Origin: Avena insularis | Lineage: Eukaryota > Streptophyta > Magnoliopsida > Poales > Poaceae | NCBI GenBank assembly: GCA_023614405.1 | Contig: CM042689.1 | Coordinates: 276,589,533 to 276,653,532 of the forward strand | Reading direction: 5' to 3' | Length of the DNA stretch: 64,000 nucleotides | Part shown: positions 21,721-34,012 of the stretch, piece by piece | How the letters are laid out: every line of letters begins with the position of its first letter | Position numbering within the stretch: the first letter of the stretch is position 1 | Translations under genes and position numbers: made by a program | The notes under the pieces: generated by a model | Databases searched by the model: none | What the model was told of the DNA's origin: nothing | The model's input: only the letters and a program-made list of their open reading frames with translations

Positions 21721-24700
21721 GATACTGTGCTCCAAGTCGTCCATAACCGCAGACACAGCTTTCAGAAAGTTTTACCCTGCAGGAGGGCACAAATAGCAAC
21801 ACACGCATGATCAACCTCGAGAAAAACCAATAAAAACCCAACGAGGCATCACGACAGAGCAATTCCAAGATTCATATAAATTTCAGGGGGCCACCCCACC
21901 AAGCTACCTATGAAGGTTGGCCGCTCGAGACGGACTTAGAGGTTTGTGCCAATGGTCAGAAACGCATCGAACCCGAAAGTGTGACTGGCTTGTCGATACT
22001 GAAAACATTCCACATTTGTTCCTAAACAGCAAGGCCCACGCAATAATCGAATAAGCAGTAAAGCATGGCATAAGTACAGGATAGTAATAAAGCCCCAAAC
22101 TACTTTGTGGCCCCAAGAAATAAATATGACTCAAGCTCTGGCTAGGGGGATTCATGGTCCCACATGCGGATAGTGCGAATATTCAAAGAACAGGTATCAA
22201 GTACTCGGGGTCCTACAGGACACAAGTGGACGGTTAAAAACCAAATAACATCTATTGACCACCTGTGCCTCTGCATTATTTACTTACTTCAATTTTAGTT
22301 ATTAAACGGTAATTAAAGTTATAATCATCTCCAACATAAAGCATATGGCAGTCTTCCAACAACTATGGTACTTGACGACACGCAACATCACTTGAGCAAG
22401 AAACTACGACACGCAAGGCCGACTATCTATCAAACAACAGGTAATAGGATGTGTCCAAGGCAATATAAGGCTGCAAGGGATATCACGGGTACGAAAACTA
22501 GAGCATCGCGACACAGATAGCAATAGTCAACATGAGGAAATGAAGACTAGAAAGGTAAAATAGGCAGAAAGGGGGAGAATGCTCGCTTGAAAACATTGCT
22601 GAAGGTTCATCCGAAGATCGGGTCGACACTCGCATCAACTCATCGGCCTAATCCATGAAGAAGCAAAGCACTAGAAGAAACATCGGATGCACTATTTAAT
22701 ACTACGGCAAAAGATCGGGCATGATGCATGTATGATGTATGACATGGCAAACATGCGATGCAATTAGACAAGAGTAAGTGGAACCGGGGTCCCGACAACC
22801 TATTAATAGGTTCATGTTATTTAGATACCCCGCAATTTAAATGTTGTCTTAACAAGGAAAATTATATCACCGGTTCATAACACAATTTTAAATGGGACCA
22901 TTATTAGACTAGATTCGCCCGCATATGGTCTCCATATTTAATTATGAGGTGAATCGGCATAATGCCCCCAAACCACATTATATGCGTGCAAGCATGACAA
23001 TTTAATATGCAACAAGTATATTATATATATTACAAAAATATAGGGGTCTCGGGAAAAGAGGTCACACATCGGGGTATCGGCGATCTTGGTTAGGGGTTCG
23101 ACGGGTTCGGGCTTTGGACACCGGGATCGGTCTTTGGATTGGGGCTTTGGGGCTTTGAACATCGGATCTGTGAAGGAGCACTTGTCGTTCCGGGGAGGCG
23201 AGCTTGGTGGCCTTCAGGTCTGGACTTCGCCTCTAGGAAGGGGTCTCGGCGTCGGTTTCCTCGAGTCGTCTTGATGGTGCTTTAGTTACTCTTAAATCCG
23301 TGGCGAAGATCTTGTCGAGGTTCACGGTCCAAGTGCTTCACATCTTGTACCGATGACCTTGTGTGGTAGAACAGGTACTCGTAGATAGAGGCTGATCTTG
23401 CCAGATGAAGAGACAGGACATGGCAACATTCAACACTGAACCTGTGGACGCGACCGATACGGGAGTGCTGCTAGGAAAACTCATGCGGGCAAATCATGTG
23501 CCTTGCTACAGGAACAAAAGGAGAAAACATGATGAAAAACTCGCAAGCAACAGTAAGAGCTTGACAGGTTACGCTCGGGAACCTCCATCATGTGTATCTG
23601 GACGCATAGGAACAGGGACGAGGTGGAGCACCGGCAGGTCGCCGCCGGAGATGAAGCAGAACACCATCCGAGCATGAGGCTCGTGGCAGAGGACCTGGAA
23701 GATGCCAGCGTCGGTTTGCAGGAGGAGGGACGGAGTAGGTCGATGAAGGTGGGGGCCACGACGGCAGGGCTCCGCGAGGCAGGCGACACGGTGAAGAGGA
23801 GAGGGCCGGCGGGCAGACGCTGGCTGGCAGCGGCACCACGCGCGAGCTAGGGAGGAGAGGCGGCAGGAGGTGGGGGACGGGGCAGCGCCGATCAGGGTCG
23901 CGAGCGGCAGGGGTGCCTAGACGTGGGGAGGGGAGCTGGCAGGCGGACGCGATGCTGTAGGGGAGCAGAGGGGCACTGCGGGAGGAGGTGCGGCTCGCGG
24001 GAGAGAGCGGCGGCGATGAGCTCGTAGCGGCAGAGGACGACAAGAGGCGTCGGGCAGAAGCAGGAGGAGAAAGGCCGGACGGTGCAGGCACGGTCAACCG
24101 CGGCAGGTGGTCGCGCATCCCTGGCGACAGGAGGAGCTCTTGGTGGGGAGGCGGACGCGGCGAGGGCGGGCCTCATAGGCTCGGCAAGCACGCCGCTGCA
24201 GAGCTGCGTCCGGCCAGGAGGAGGGCACCCGCGGCGGCGCTAGGGCAGCAGACGCCAGGAGGGGAGGCGCAGAGGGCGACGACGCGGGACCGGCCGGAGG
24301 CGGGCGAGGCAGGGCTTGGTGGGCGGGGCCGCGAGACGAAGGGAGCCGAGCAGGGCGGCACGGTCGCGGGACGGTGCCGAGGACGACGGGCGGGTGAGGC
24401 GCAGACGGGGTCGAGGGGGTGCCCTGCGACGCGACGGCGGCCTGGCAGAGAACGGAGGCTGCTGGCGGCGCTCCAGAGGTAGGCCGTCGACGGCATCACG
24501 CGGCAGAGAGGATCGAGGGGAGAGGGAGGCGGGATCGAGCAGAGGCCAGAGGGAGCATCGGGTTGGGGAGGGAGAAGGAGCGAGACGAGGAGCAGGGTCG
24601 GGGAGGGTCGGGATCACGCGCGTTGCGTGGGCAGGGCACGCGGGGATTACGTGGTGGAGTGGGTGGGGCCCGGGGTTGAGAGGAAGGGTGCGGAAGCGGT

Positions 24701-25126
24701 CAAGGGAGCGGGGCGCACTACTGTCTCCCTGGCGGCTGCGGGGTGGAGGAAGTGGGGTGAGGGCTAGGGTTAGGTTTAGGTTAGATTAGGGTTAGGGTTT
24801 GGCTGGTTGGTTTGGTCAAAACGGGCTAGGCCAGCCGGGGTAGTAGGTGGCCTGGCCTACGGGCCGGGCTGCCTCCCCTAAAAAAAATAGGTTTTTATTT
24901 ATTTTCTTTTAAAGTAAAACATTTTTAAATATGTGCTGAGACAAATAAAATACTCCGAACAAGCCCGGGGTTTGATATTTGAAATAGAGAGAGGCTATTT
25001 GTAGAAAATAAAATAGGGCTTTTCAAGAATAGTTTTAGTGAAATTTATGCATGATGTCATGATGATGCACAAAATATAACAACAGGCGATTTCTAGTAGT
25101 GGTTTTACCCGGGGTGCTACAGACGT

Positions 25127-28100
25127 CCTGCTGTCCATCATCCTGGTAGTCCTCTTCGTAGTCTGGCCAAGGGAATAGCCAGGGACAAAGCCATGAGTAC
25201 TCTTTAAGTACTAGCAAACTATCACAAACAGGTAAAGTGTTTGAGTAGGAATCCTAAGCTCTAGGTTTATTTGCAAAAAGACAGGTTTATCTCAACTGAG
25301 TTCAGAAGTAAAGAAAACTAGCACCTAAGTGGGAACTTAGTTTTTATGTTCACAACCCTATTATGGTCAAGTCAAAGTCATAGTTCGTTTCACAAGTCAT
25401 TTTGAAAACATCTGACGACAGAATAGTATGGTCACTCCAACTGTCCATGACCGCGGACACGGATATTCGAATAGTTTGACACTCTGAAGAGGTGGTACAC
25501 TTTCACCACAACATTTGATACATCCGGTAGGGATAACCTTGAATCACCATACTCAGTATGCGGATAATCAATCCTAACCTTTCAATTACACACCCTAGTA
25601 TAGGCACCTCCCCTATGAGTTTGGCCTCCCAACCATGACCATCTGTTATCTTGGGAACTGCATAGGTGGACATTCACATTCACGAGGTAGCCTCAGCTCA
25701 ACCTCTTCCGCAGGGGAACCCATACTAAGATATATAAACTTCTAGTTAAGCCCTACCCAATTCAGGTATTGTGGTTGTACGGAAAATTTGGAATGGTATC
25801 GCATCCGAACCCAACCATCAGTTTTTATAAAGGGCTAAGGCTCATGCCTCAACATTTTCATCATCAAATCATATAGTGTTCACAACACATGTCAAAACAT
25901 TTCAATAGAATGAATATTCATTCCAAGGATTTCATAATCATTTTCACCAAGTATTCCCATCTAAGGTGATCAACTTTTATGCTTAGCACTAGCCACTAAA
26001 GTTGATGGTATTCACTAATAAGGGGTGCTAATCAAGTGTGACTATCCAAATCTAGTCTCATGTCTTAGTATGACATCTAGTTCTAACTACTTAGGCCAAG
26101 TTTTATGCTCTTTATGCTATCTATACTATTTTCCAAAAACTCACAAGTCACTAAGTAAAGATAAAGAACTTTGGTAAAGAAAGTAAAAGAATAAAGCTTG
26201 CAAGTAAAATTGAGATTGGTATATTCAAAGTTGCATAACCAAAGCATGACTAATGCATTGCATAGGTTATATTGTAGTGTTAGGCTTGCAAGTAGGACTT
26301 GCATAGTTTAGCTTAGCTTGCCTTGATTGGTGCAGTGGTTGAAGTTTTCTTCTTCTTTGTAGTACTCCTCCTCCTCGTATCCTGGGTCGGTACTAACGTC
26401 TATAAATAAATACGAGGTACACAATCACCAAACAATACTTAACTACCTCTATTTAACACACAAGGGCTCACACTAGATGATCTATCATCATCACAAACAT
26501 CACATGAAAGAAAGACCTAGTCCTTTTTATTTTATTTTATTTTAGGAAAGTAATTTCTACTCATTGAAAACTACTTAAGATTTAATATTCTCCAATTAAA
26601 ATATGGGATCATGTTGACCACGTAATCACCACATATTCTAATACTTGGGAATATGATTAAAGTGGTGGTCATATTTTATAAAGTTTAAAATTACTATTTT
26701 ATATAATTAAAGTGACTAGAAATGTCCCTAGAGCATTCTTTTAGTACTAGTCCAAGATCACTGCATGTAAACCTAAATATTTTTACATATTTAGATAGAT
26801 CTTGTCAAATGTGATTTTTGAGAGTTGGAATCAACTTAAAAGCATTTATGGTTGATTTTTGAAAAAAAATTGAATGTGAAAAATCTCTTTTTTGTTATTT
26901 TTACTATAGCTAATGTATAGTTCCAAATGATTTTAGTCCAACGGGCTTGGATAGATAATTTCAATACCTTTCTAAAAAAATTGGAATCATGCAATTTGGT
27001 TCAGTGAAACTCTTTAAATTGATTTTTGAATCCACTGACAGAACTAGGGTTTAACTAAACTGGAAAATATCTATTTGAACTGCTAGGCTACGTGCGGGAA
27101 AGGAAATGGTCTGGCCCAGCTGCACAGGGCACGTGCAGCGGGCTGCTAACAGGGGGTCCCATTAGTCAGTTGCTCAATCTAACCGAAGGGGTACGTTTCA
27201 ATCTAAAAAGTACGATTAGAATAGGATCTACGTTCGACGTTCGTCGTCTCCGACGAACAGCTCCGACGAGACTGAACCCTAACGTGATGGTGGGGGTATG
27301 CAGTGGCTCACTTGGGTTCCAGCTAGGGTCTGCGATGGGGGCGAACGACGTTGTCGACGAAGGCAGTTCGAACGGTGGTCGTGGCGGCTCCTGAGGTGGC
27401 TCCAATCAACGACTCCTCTCCTCCTCTGCAGCGGCGGACTCCGGCCAAATTCCGGCAGGCTGGCGCTCTCCTTGCTCCGGGGAAGGGTCAGGGGTGGTTC
27501 TGAGAGAGAGGGGAGTGAGATGGTGTGAAGAATTGAGGCAGGGGTGGCCTCTATTTATACACCGGCGAGAGGGGCAGAGCAGCATGGGCTGAGCTCGTCG
27601 GTGACAATGATACAGAGGGCTAACGGCATGGCTAAGGGCGTAGGACGGTGCGGTATCTCCTAGCGATCATCACTGGCTTGAAGGAGCAACACGGGGTGGT
27701 CGAGAATGGTCGGAGCGGGTCAGTGCTCTGCGCAGGAATGGCGGTGTTCGAGACGGCATACATGGGCTTCGTGTCGCGCGACGGCGAACGGTCGTGTCTG
27801 GGAGGTAGCTAGTGTTGCGGTAAGTGCAGGCATGCGCGGTGAAGGCAAGGCGCGGCGTGTGCGCGTGTCTTGGCTGCGGCGCTCTAGCGTGCTCTCGGCA
27901 TGGCAGAGAAAAAATGGGCGCGGCGGTCTTGGGTGGTCCATTGCTTGGCTGGGCTCGAGGGTTGAACATAGGGTGGCGGTGGACAGTGGCCTGTCTCCTG
28001 GACATCGTGGACGGGCGTGGCGCTTCCTCCTGCGAGCTGTCCATGGTCGGCCGGCAATGGGGGGCTCGGGTGGCGCGACACTGGTGCAAACGGTAGAGGG

Positions 28101-28811
28101 GTGGATGCTTCAATGCGATGCTGAGCACTAGAGGAGACACAGGCTAGTAGTGGCGACAAGTAGTGGACAAGGCATTGATCAAGAACAGTAGAAGTTAGGC
28201 AAGTTTGATCTGTGCTCACCAGGTGTTTAATGAAACGGCCGCATGAAGTTTAAATTTGAATTTTTGGATGAATTTTGGTGAGTGCTCTGTTCATAAGCTT
28301 GAGTGTCTCAGGTTTCTTGGGTTTGACAAGGTGAATTGATTTGAGTGGTTTTTGAGAAATGGCCATCTTGGTGCCTACACTTGATTCAATTTTGAATTGT
28401 CCTTTAAATAGATTTGGACTTTGTTTCTGTTGGTTTGTAAAGTGGGCTTGGGTTCACTTTTACTTGGTCTAGCAAGGGGTAAAAATAATTAGATTTGTTT
28501 CTGTTAGAAATATTTGACTAGGAACACTCAAAGTGGTCTAGTGGTTAACTTTGGTCAAAATGACCATTGGCTCATATCTTATATTTGATTTTCTCTTCAT
28601 TCATTCTGCTTGGAAATGATCTAGATGATGTTGTTTTCATCTTTAAACCAATCCTTATCATTCATAGCAATCAAACATGGCAATTGCACTCATTCATGCA
28701 TTAGTCACACACACATGCATTCATATTAATTTTAATAATAAAAGTTTTTGTTACCCTAAAATTGGATGATTAGAACTTAATAATCTTGCTTAATATTTTT
28801 GGGATATTACA
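25127..28811 (-). repeat. Element B 3' LTR, main part
   Basis: This joins to 6432-6604 across element A. A minus-strand TATAAATAG box lies at about 27550-27560 (GTATAAATAGAGG on that strand), followed by a C/T-rich leader. That is the expected arrangement of an LTR promoter driving leftward transcription. GC-rich open frames at about 27100-28140 are not recognisable as genes. No other insertion was seen. Confidence 0.75.
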
Positions 28812-28830
28812 AACCTTCCCTCCTTAAACA
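28812..28830 (-). promoter_or_regulatory. Element B polypurine tract
   Basis: On the minus strand this reads TTTAAGGAGGGAAGGTT directly before the LTR start TGTAATATCC. It marks the 3' end of the interior and confirms minus orientation. Confidence 0.8.
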
Positions 28831-28861
28831 AAACCTCGTCCCGAGATTTAAGAAAAAGAAA

Positions 28862-29655
28862 CTAGGAACTAAAGATATCTAGAAACTCAATCCTAATGTA
28901 ATCTTCTCGCTCCCAAGTAGCTTCTTCTTCAGTATGGTTACTCCACTGGATCTTGAGAAACTTGATACTCTGCGTCCTGGTGGTTCTGAAGGCTTCTTCC
29001 AAAATATGAATGGGTACTTCACGATAAGTTAGGTCTTGGTTGAGCTCTATGGTTCTGTGATCAATATTCTTGAAAACTTCGGTCTTCTCCGGAACTTCTA
29101 GGCATTTGCGAAGTAACGAGATATGGAACACATCATGCACGGCTGACATCTCCTTCGGCAGTTCCAGTTGATCTGATACTTCTCCTTGGCGATTCAAAAT
29201 CTTTAAGGGTCCAATATATCTGGGGGCAAGCTTTCCTTTCAGCTGGAAACGTTGCATTCCCTTCAAGGGTGATATTTTCAGATACACAAAATCTCCGATA
29301 GTGAAGGCTAGATCTCGACGTCTCTTGTCGGCATAAATCTTCTGTCTGGATTGGGCGGTCTTGAGGTGCTCTCGAATCTTGTGAACCTTCTCTTCGGCTT
29401 CTGTTAGGATGTCGGGTCTGAAAATCTGACTCTCTCCTACTTCCGACCAATTCAGTGGGGTACGACACTTCCTTCCATACATGAACTCAAATGGGGCCAT
29501 TTGCAAACTGGCTTGGTAACTGTTGTTATATGAGAATTCTGCGAAAGGCAGACAATCTTCCCATTTTGATCCATATTCCAACACACAATCTCTCAACATA
29601 TCTTTGAATATTTGGTTTACTCGCTCCGTTTGTCCATCAGTCTGCGGGTGATAAG
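28862..29655 (-). pseudogene. Element B integrase C-terminus with chromodomain (truncated CDS)
   Basis: Integrase joins element DNA to the chromosome; the chromodomain guides it to heterochromatin. The piece is an uninterrupted frame of about 265 codons. It opens at TYHPQTDGQTERVNQ (with the last catalytic Glu), then FAEFSYNNSYQASLQMAPFE and YGRKCRTPLNW, then a GKLAPRYIGPLKIL and VFHISLLRKC (GPY/F) module. It ends with a chromodomain-like tail (RTTRTQSIKFLKIQW, then EEATWERED, then EFLDIFSS and stop). This arrangement matches Tekay/Del-type plant chromoviruses. The 5' side is lost to Copia 2; the open frame appears to run eight codons further only because it reads into the Copia LTR. Confidence 0.9.
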
Positions 29656-31536
29656 TGTTGGAGATATGCCCTAGAGGCAATAATAAAAGTGGTTATTATT
29701 ATATCTTTGTGTTTATGATAAATGTTTACATTCATGCTATAATAGTATTAATCGGAAACATTAATACTTGTGTGATTTGTAAACTAAATTAGATTCCCTC
29801 GTAAAGCCTCTTTATAATACTAGCTTGTTGGTTAATGGATGATCGTGGTTTCTCGATCATGAACATTGAGATGTTATTAACAACAAGATCATATCATTAG
29901 GAGAATGGTATGATGGACATACTCCTATAGATAAGCGTAGCCTAAAGATCAAGTCATTTCAATAGTTTGTTCGCTGTAAGCTTTCTGATACATAGTAACC
30001 TAATTCCTTCGACCATGAGATCATGCTAATCACCATCACCGGAAGGATGCTTTGATGACATCAAACACCACACCGTAACTGGGTGGCTATGAAGGTGGCA
30101 TTGAGTGTTCGGAAAGTATGTGTTGAGGCACATTGATCAAGAGTGGGATTTGTCCATCCATATGATGGATAGATATACTCTGGGCCCTCTCGGTGGAATG
30201 TCATCCAATTAGCTTGCAAGCATGTGACTGGCTCACAAGGGATCACATATCACGGAAACGAGAAAAGAGTACTTATCGGTAACGAGGTTGAACTAGGTAT
30301 GCAGAGATACCGACGATCAAACCTCGGATAAGTAAACTATCGCGAGACAAAGGGAAATTGGTATCATATGTAAGTGGTTCATTCGATCACAAAGTAATCG
30401 TAGAAATATGTGGGAGCCATATGAATTTCCAGATTCCTCTATTGGTTATTGATCGGAGAAGTGTCTCAGTCATGTTCGCATAATTCACGAACCGTAGGGA
30501 GACACACTTAAGGATTCGATGTTATTTAGTAGATATGGAATATAAGTAGGGAAACCGAATGTTGTTCAGAGTCTCGTATGGGATCTGGGATATCACGAGG
30601 AGATCCGGAGAATAAGATTCATATAAGGAAAGTCCGATTCCGGAGTTCAGGAATGATTTTGATGTTTTCATCGGAGAGGTTCTAGAAGGGTCTAGAAGGT
30701 TCACCGGACCGGAAGGGGAATGGTCCATGAATGTGTCATGGTTAAGTGGAATGATTATATCATGTCCTAGGTCACTTTGGTTGGGCATTTGCGAGAGAGA
30801 AATAAAGCTCTAAATTGAAACTCAAAAGGGAGGTTTGAAAAGTCAAACTGGAACAATAGTTTCCTAGTGGAAGAAGGAAAGAGTCCTTCCTTCTATCCAA
30901 CTTGGGTTTGGGTATGGATTCAAACTCCCCTCTCCGAAGCTGCCCTCCCTCTCATAAATAGATGGGGAGGGTTGCCCCAAAGCACACAACACCAGCCCTC
31001 CCCACCCGTGCGCCGTCGCCGCCCAAGCCGCCGCACGCCGCGCCGCTGCCTTGCGCCACCGCCGGTCCGTCGTTGTCGCCCTAGCCGCCGACGACACCTC
31101 CTCCTCCTCTCCGGCCTTCTAAAACCTAGATCGCCGGAAACCCTAGATCCACCATAACTCGCACCGGCTTAGGAGAAGCCCTATGGGACCTTCCCTCTAC
31201 TTCCGACACCACGTCGTCATGCTGCCGGAATCGCGAGGGGAGAATTACAACCTCCGCTACCTGCTGGAACAAGGGAGAGTAAGGTCTTCATCGAGTACCA
31301 AACGTGTGACCGGCTGCGGAAGTGCTGCCGGAACGCAGCGCCGGAAGGATTGTCTACGCGATCTTGTGATTGGCAAGTGTACGACTACATCACCCACGAG
31401 AATCTGCTCTCATTAACCGCTTTGGAATCTTCAAGGGTGTGTACTCTAATCGACTCGTTGCTTCTATCTAGTAGACAGATCTTGGCTTGTTTGTATGTAT
31501 GCGGTAGAATTTTTTTCCATGCTTCGAACCCCTACA
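29656..31536 (+). repeat. Copia 2 5' LTR
   Basis: 1881 bp, ending CGAACCCCTACA. A TCATAAATAG box at about 30952-30961 takes the place of TATATAAG in Copia 1. The GC-rich segment after it (30975-31160) differs more from Copia 1 than the rest of the LTR. Confidence 0.9.
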
Positions 31537-32727
31537 GTGGTATCAGAGCCGTGTCTATATGTAGATCTGTTGCACGAGTAGAACACAATGGTCATTGTGG
31601 GCATTGATGATTTTGTTGTCGATTTATTCTTGTGTACTTTGCATCTTGCGGGATGGTGGGATGAAGCGGCCCGGGCTAACATTACATGACATCGTTCATA
31701 AGACTTGCTCCACGCTTGACATGCAACTTGTATTGCATAAGTGGCTTTGCGGGTGCCTGTTTCTCCCAACATAGTGAAGATTCAATTTACAACAGGTAAT
31801 TGACAATACTAGTATCAATGTTGTGGTTCTTATTCGTAAGTTAGAGTGACACTTATTGAAAACCCTAAACCACGTAAAATATGCAAAGAAAATTAGAGGC
31901 GTCTAACTTTGTTTTGCAGGGGTGTGCTGTGATTTGATATGGCAATGATTATGATTATATATGATGTATGCAATGTTCCTTATTGTAAGTCGGCAACCGT
32001 GAGGAGCCATATGGTTGTCTTTTAATTCCGTTAAGACCTGCGTGTCTATTATTCAAAGTAGTTGTAATAGTTGATGCTGGTGGACGACAACCATGAAGCG
32101 GCGCCATTGACCTTGATGCCATGGCGGTGATGATGGAGATCATGTTCGTGCTTGAAGATGGAGATCGGAAGCACAAGAAGAAAGGCCATATCATATCACA
32201 TATTTTGAATTGCATGTGATGTTAATCCTTTTATGCATCTTGTATTGCTTAGTTCGCGCCGGTAGCATTATAAGATGATCCCTCTCACAAAATTTCAAGT
32301 TATAAAGTGTTCATCCTTAGTAAGCAACGTTGCTAAAGCTCGTTGTTTCGAAGCACGACGTGATGATCGAGTGTGTTAGATTCTGCGGGTGTATACAACG
32401 GGAGCAAGCCAGATTTTCTCATGCGGAAGCTAAGGTTTAGTCTTGATGAGCCTAGCATGTACATACATGGTCTCGGAACACGGATCAACGAAAGGTAAAG
32501 CATGAGTCATATAGTAGATATGATGAACATGTTGATTGTTCACCATTGAAGCTACATCAACTCTCGTGATGATCGGTTTTGATGTGGTGGATTTGGTTCG
32601 TGTGATCACTAAAACAATGTGAGGGATATTGTTTTGAGTGGGAGTTCACCTAGATTAATTTAACTATTAATTAGAACTCAATTTGTCATAAACTTAGTCT
32701 AAACTATTGCAAATATGTTGTAGATCA
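31537..32727 (+). other. Copia 2 leader with primer-binding site
   Basis: The sequence TGGTATCAGAGCCGTG at 31538-31553 is an intact initiator Met-tRNA site (compare the altered one in Copia 1). The remainder is a non-coding leader about 1.2 kb long. Confidence 0.88.
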
Positions 32728-32981
32728 ATGGCGGCCCCTACCATCAATTTTAATGCGTTCCTAGAGAAAGAAAAGTTGAAAAACAATGGAAGCAACTTCG
32801 CGGATTGGTTCCGCAACTTGAGGATTCTCCTCAATACTGGTAATTTGACCTATGTGCTGGATACACTGCTGGGTGACCCACCTGCAGCTGATGCTACCGA
32901 TGAGGTAAAGAATATTTTTCTCGTTCGGAAGAATTAGTACTCCATAGTTCAGTGTGATATCTTGTATGGTTTGGAATCGGA
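32728..32981 (+). pseudogene. Copia 2 gag, N-terminal fragment
   Basis: Starts MAAPTINFNAFLEKEKLKNN as in Copia 1. A stop TAG at 32935-32937 replaces the Gln codon of RKTQYSTVQ (a C to T change). Homology continues in frame beyond the stop to about 32981 and then ends. Confidence 0.88.
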
Positions 32982-34012
32982 GGAGGGAATTACCACGCGG
33001 GAAAGTTTCAGTCATGGCGAAATGCTCAAGGCGTATGAAAGGGGCAAATTGACGCCATGATTCTTTTTACAGATACGACTATCGCAAGGTCTGGAGGAGG
33101 GAAAAGTGTCGCGCACATGCTAGAGGAGGGAAAAAGGCTAATATCACCATATTATACGTGTCCTTATATACTCCTAGACAGTCCATATTATGATCGTGGG
33201 AAGAAAAGAGGAATTTTAATTATTCTCTCTTACGTGTGCTTTTGATGACTCGAGAATTCTTTCTTCTAGTCAACGACTCCCGTGCGAGCCTTCTTCTCTA
33301 AGAAACGAATTAATTGCAAAAAACCATCACATCTGCATGAGAAGTTTAAAAATTCACCAGGTTTCGTCTAATTTTACAAAGATCCACTAGCATTGCGATG
33401 GTTCATTGCAATATGCGCTAATGCTGTGATTTCATCACAATAATATGATTCTGACGAGTGAAACCCATTTTTACGGGTGACATGGCACACTGATTACGTC
33501 GAGGTTGACAAAACTGAGACTAATTTTAAAATGGAGGGGGTTCTGCAATTTTTTCATGGACCCAAAATGTCAGCTCCTCTTTCATACAAAATCAAATTAT
33601 ACCTTTTTTATTTATTTTAATGTTTTTTCTTGTCTTTCTTTCATAGACGCGGTCCTCCCAACAACCACCACTGACACCGTCGCTCCTTCCCACCACCACC
33701 CTCCTAGCCGCCGGCGCCACCCTCCCCACCACCACCTCCGTCCTCGGCCGCCAGTGCCACCCCTTCCAAAATCCCCTACACCACCCAGCCTAGCCCGACC
33801 GCCGCCTCTGTCCTGGTGTTCGACGGTGCGCCTCCGCAGCACCATCTCCGTCCCAGACGCAGAGGTGCGGGGTGGCGAGGGACACAGAGACGCGGGGTGG
33901 GCGAGGGACGGGGTCGGCGAGCTCCAACAGGTGGTAGCAAGCTCTGGCACGTGGCACGTGGCGAGGCGAAGGGGCAAAAGTAGCTTCGACGGGGGACATC
34001 GAGGTTTGGCGC
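32982..34012. other. Unclassified segment between Copia 2 and element C
   Basis: No homology to its neighbours was seen. The variant 'ggaggagggaa' occurs near 32980, 33090 and 33124. Part of it (33310-33560) is like common grass intergenic DNA. A pyrimidine-rich, proline-coding stretch (33650-33800) gives a 171-codon frame without any known domain. The last five bases, GGCGC (34008-34012), are the presumed target duplication of element C. There is no gene that I can support. Confidence 0.5.

Larger units (their letters stand above)
6605..25121 (-). mobile_element. Element A: giant-LTR, tiny-interior retrotransposon (LARD-like), interrupted by Copia 1
   Basis: The 5-bp duplication GACGT flanks the element (6600-6604 and 25122-25126). 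On the plus strand both LTRs start TGTAACACCC and end GGGTGCTACA. The primer-binding site lies next to the right LTR on the minus strand, so the element runs right to left. Its LTRs are about 4.3 and 4.4 kb while the interior (10912-11767) is only 856 bp and has no gag, protease, integrase or reverse transcriptase that I recognise. This is the architecture called LARD or, for non-autonomous Gypsy derivatives, a minus-coding parasite. The proteins must come from another element. It is inserted in the 3' LTR of element B. Confidence 0.85.
11768..25121 (-). repeat. Element A, 5' LTR (right copy), split by Copia 1
   Basis: The LTR is made of 11768-12769 and 21726-25121, about 4.4 kb once Copia 1 and one target duplication are removed. 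The split falls at 'gatcga/gatactgtgctcc', which is unbroken in the left copy at about 7604-7622. The tandem array recurs at 12408-12722. Confidence 0.85.
6432..29655 (-). mobile_element. Gypsy chromovirus (element B): 3' LTR and 3' internal part, interrupted
   Basis: Minus-strand element. Its 3' LTR begins on that strand at 28811 with TGTAATATCCC and ends at 6432 with GGGTGTTGACA. After removing element A the LTR is about 3.85 kb (6432-6604 plus 25127-28811). A purine tract precedes the LTR and the integrase/chromodomain end of pol lies before it. The rest of pol, gag and the 5' LTR are absent: Copia 2 cuts the coding region at 29655 and the sequence beyond Copia 2 is unrelated. The five bases before 6432 are CAAAC; the matching duplication cannot be found because the other end is lost. 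Confidence 0.75.
29656..32981 (+). mobile_element. Copia 2 (BARE1/WIS/Angela group), truncated at 3' side
   Basis: It starts TGTTGGAGATATGCCCTAG directly inside the element B integrase frame (flank ATAAG at 29651-29655). A complete 5' LTR, leader and start of gag follow. Similarity to Copia 1 stops at about 32981 within gag, in the middle of a codon series, with no 3' LTR and no target duplication. It is the same subfamily as Copia 1. Confidence 0.9.

Noticed and set aside
27090..28220. Open frames up to 156 codons in the LTR of element B
   Set aside because: Composition-driven, no domain, located between LTR promoter and LTR end.
32707..32727. Upstream non-ATG start for Copia gag (also 15811)
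   Set aside because: The ATG at 32728 (15832 in Copia 1) begins the conserved MAAPTINFN N-terminus.
32982..33560. Possible Mutator or CACTA end ('gcaaaaaaccatcac' type sequence)
   Set aside because: No inverted terminal repeats, CACTA ends or 9-bp duplication could be found.
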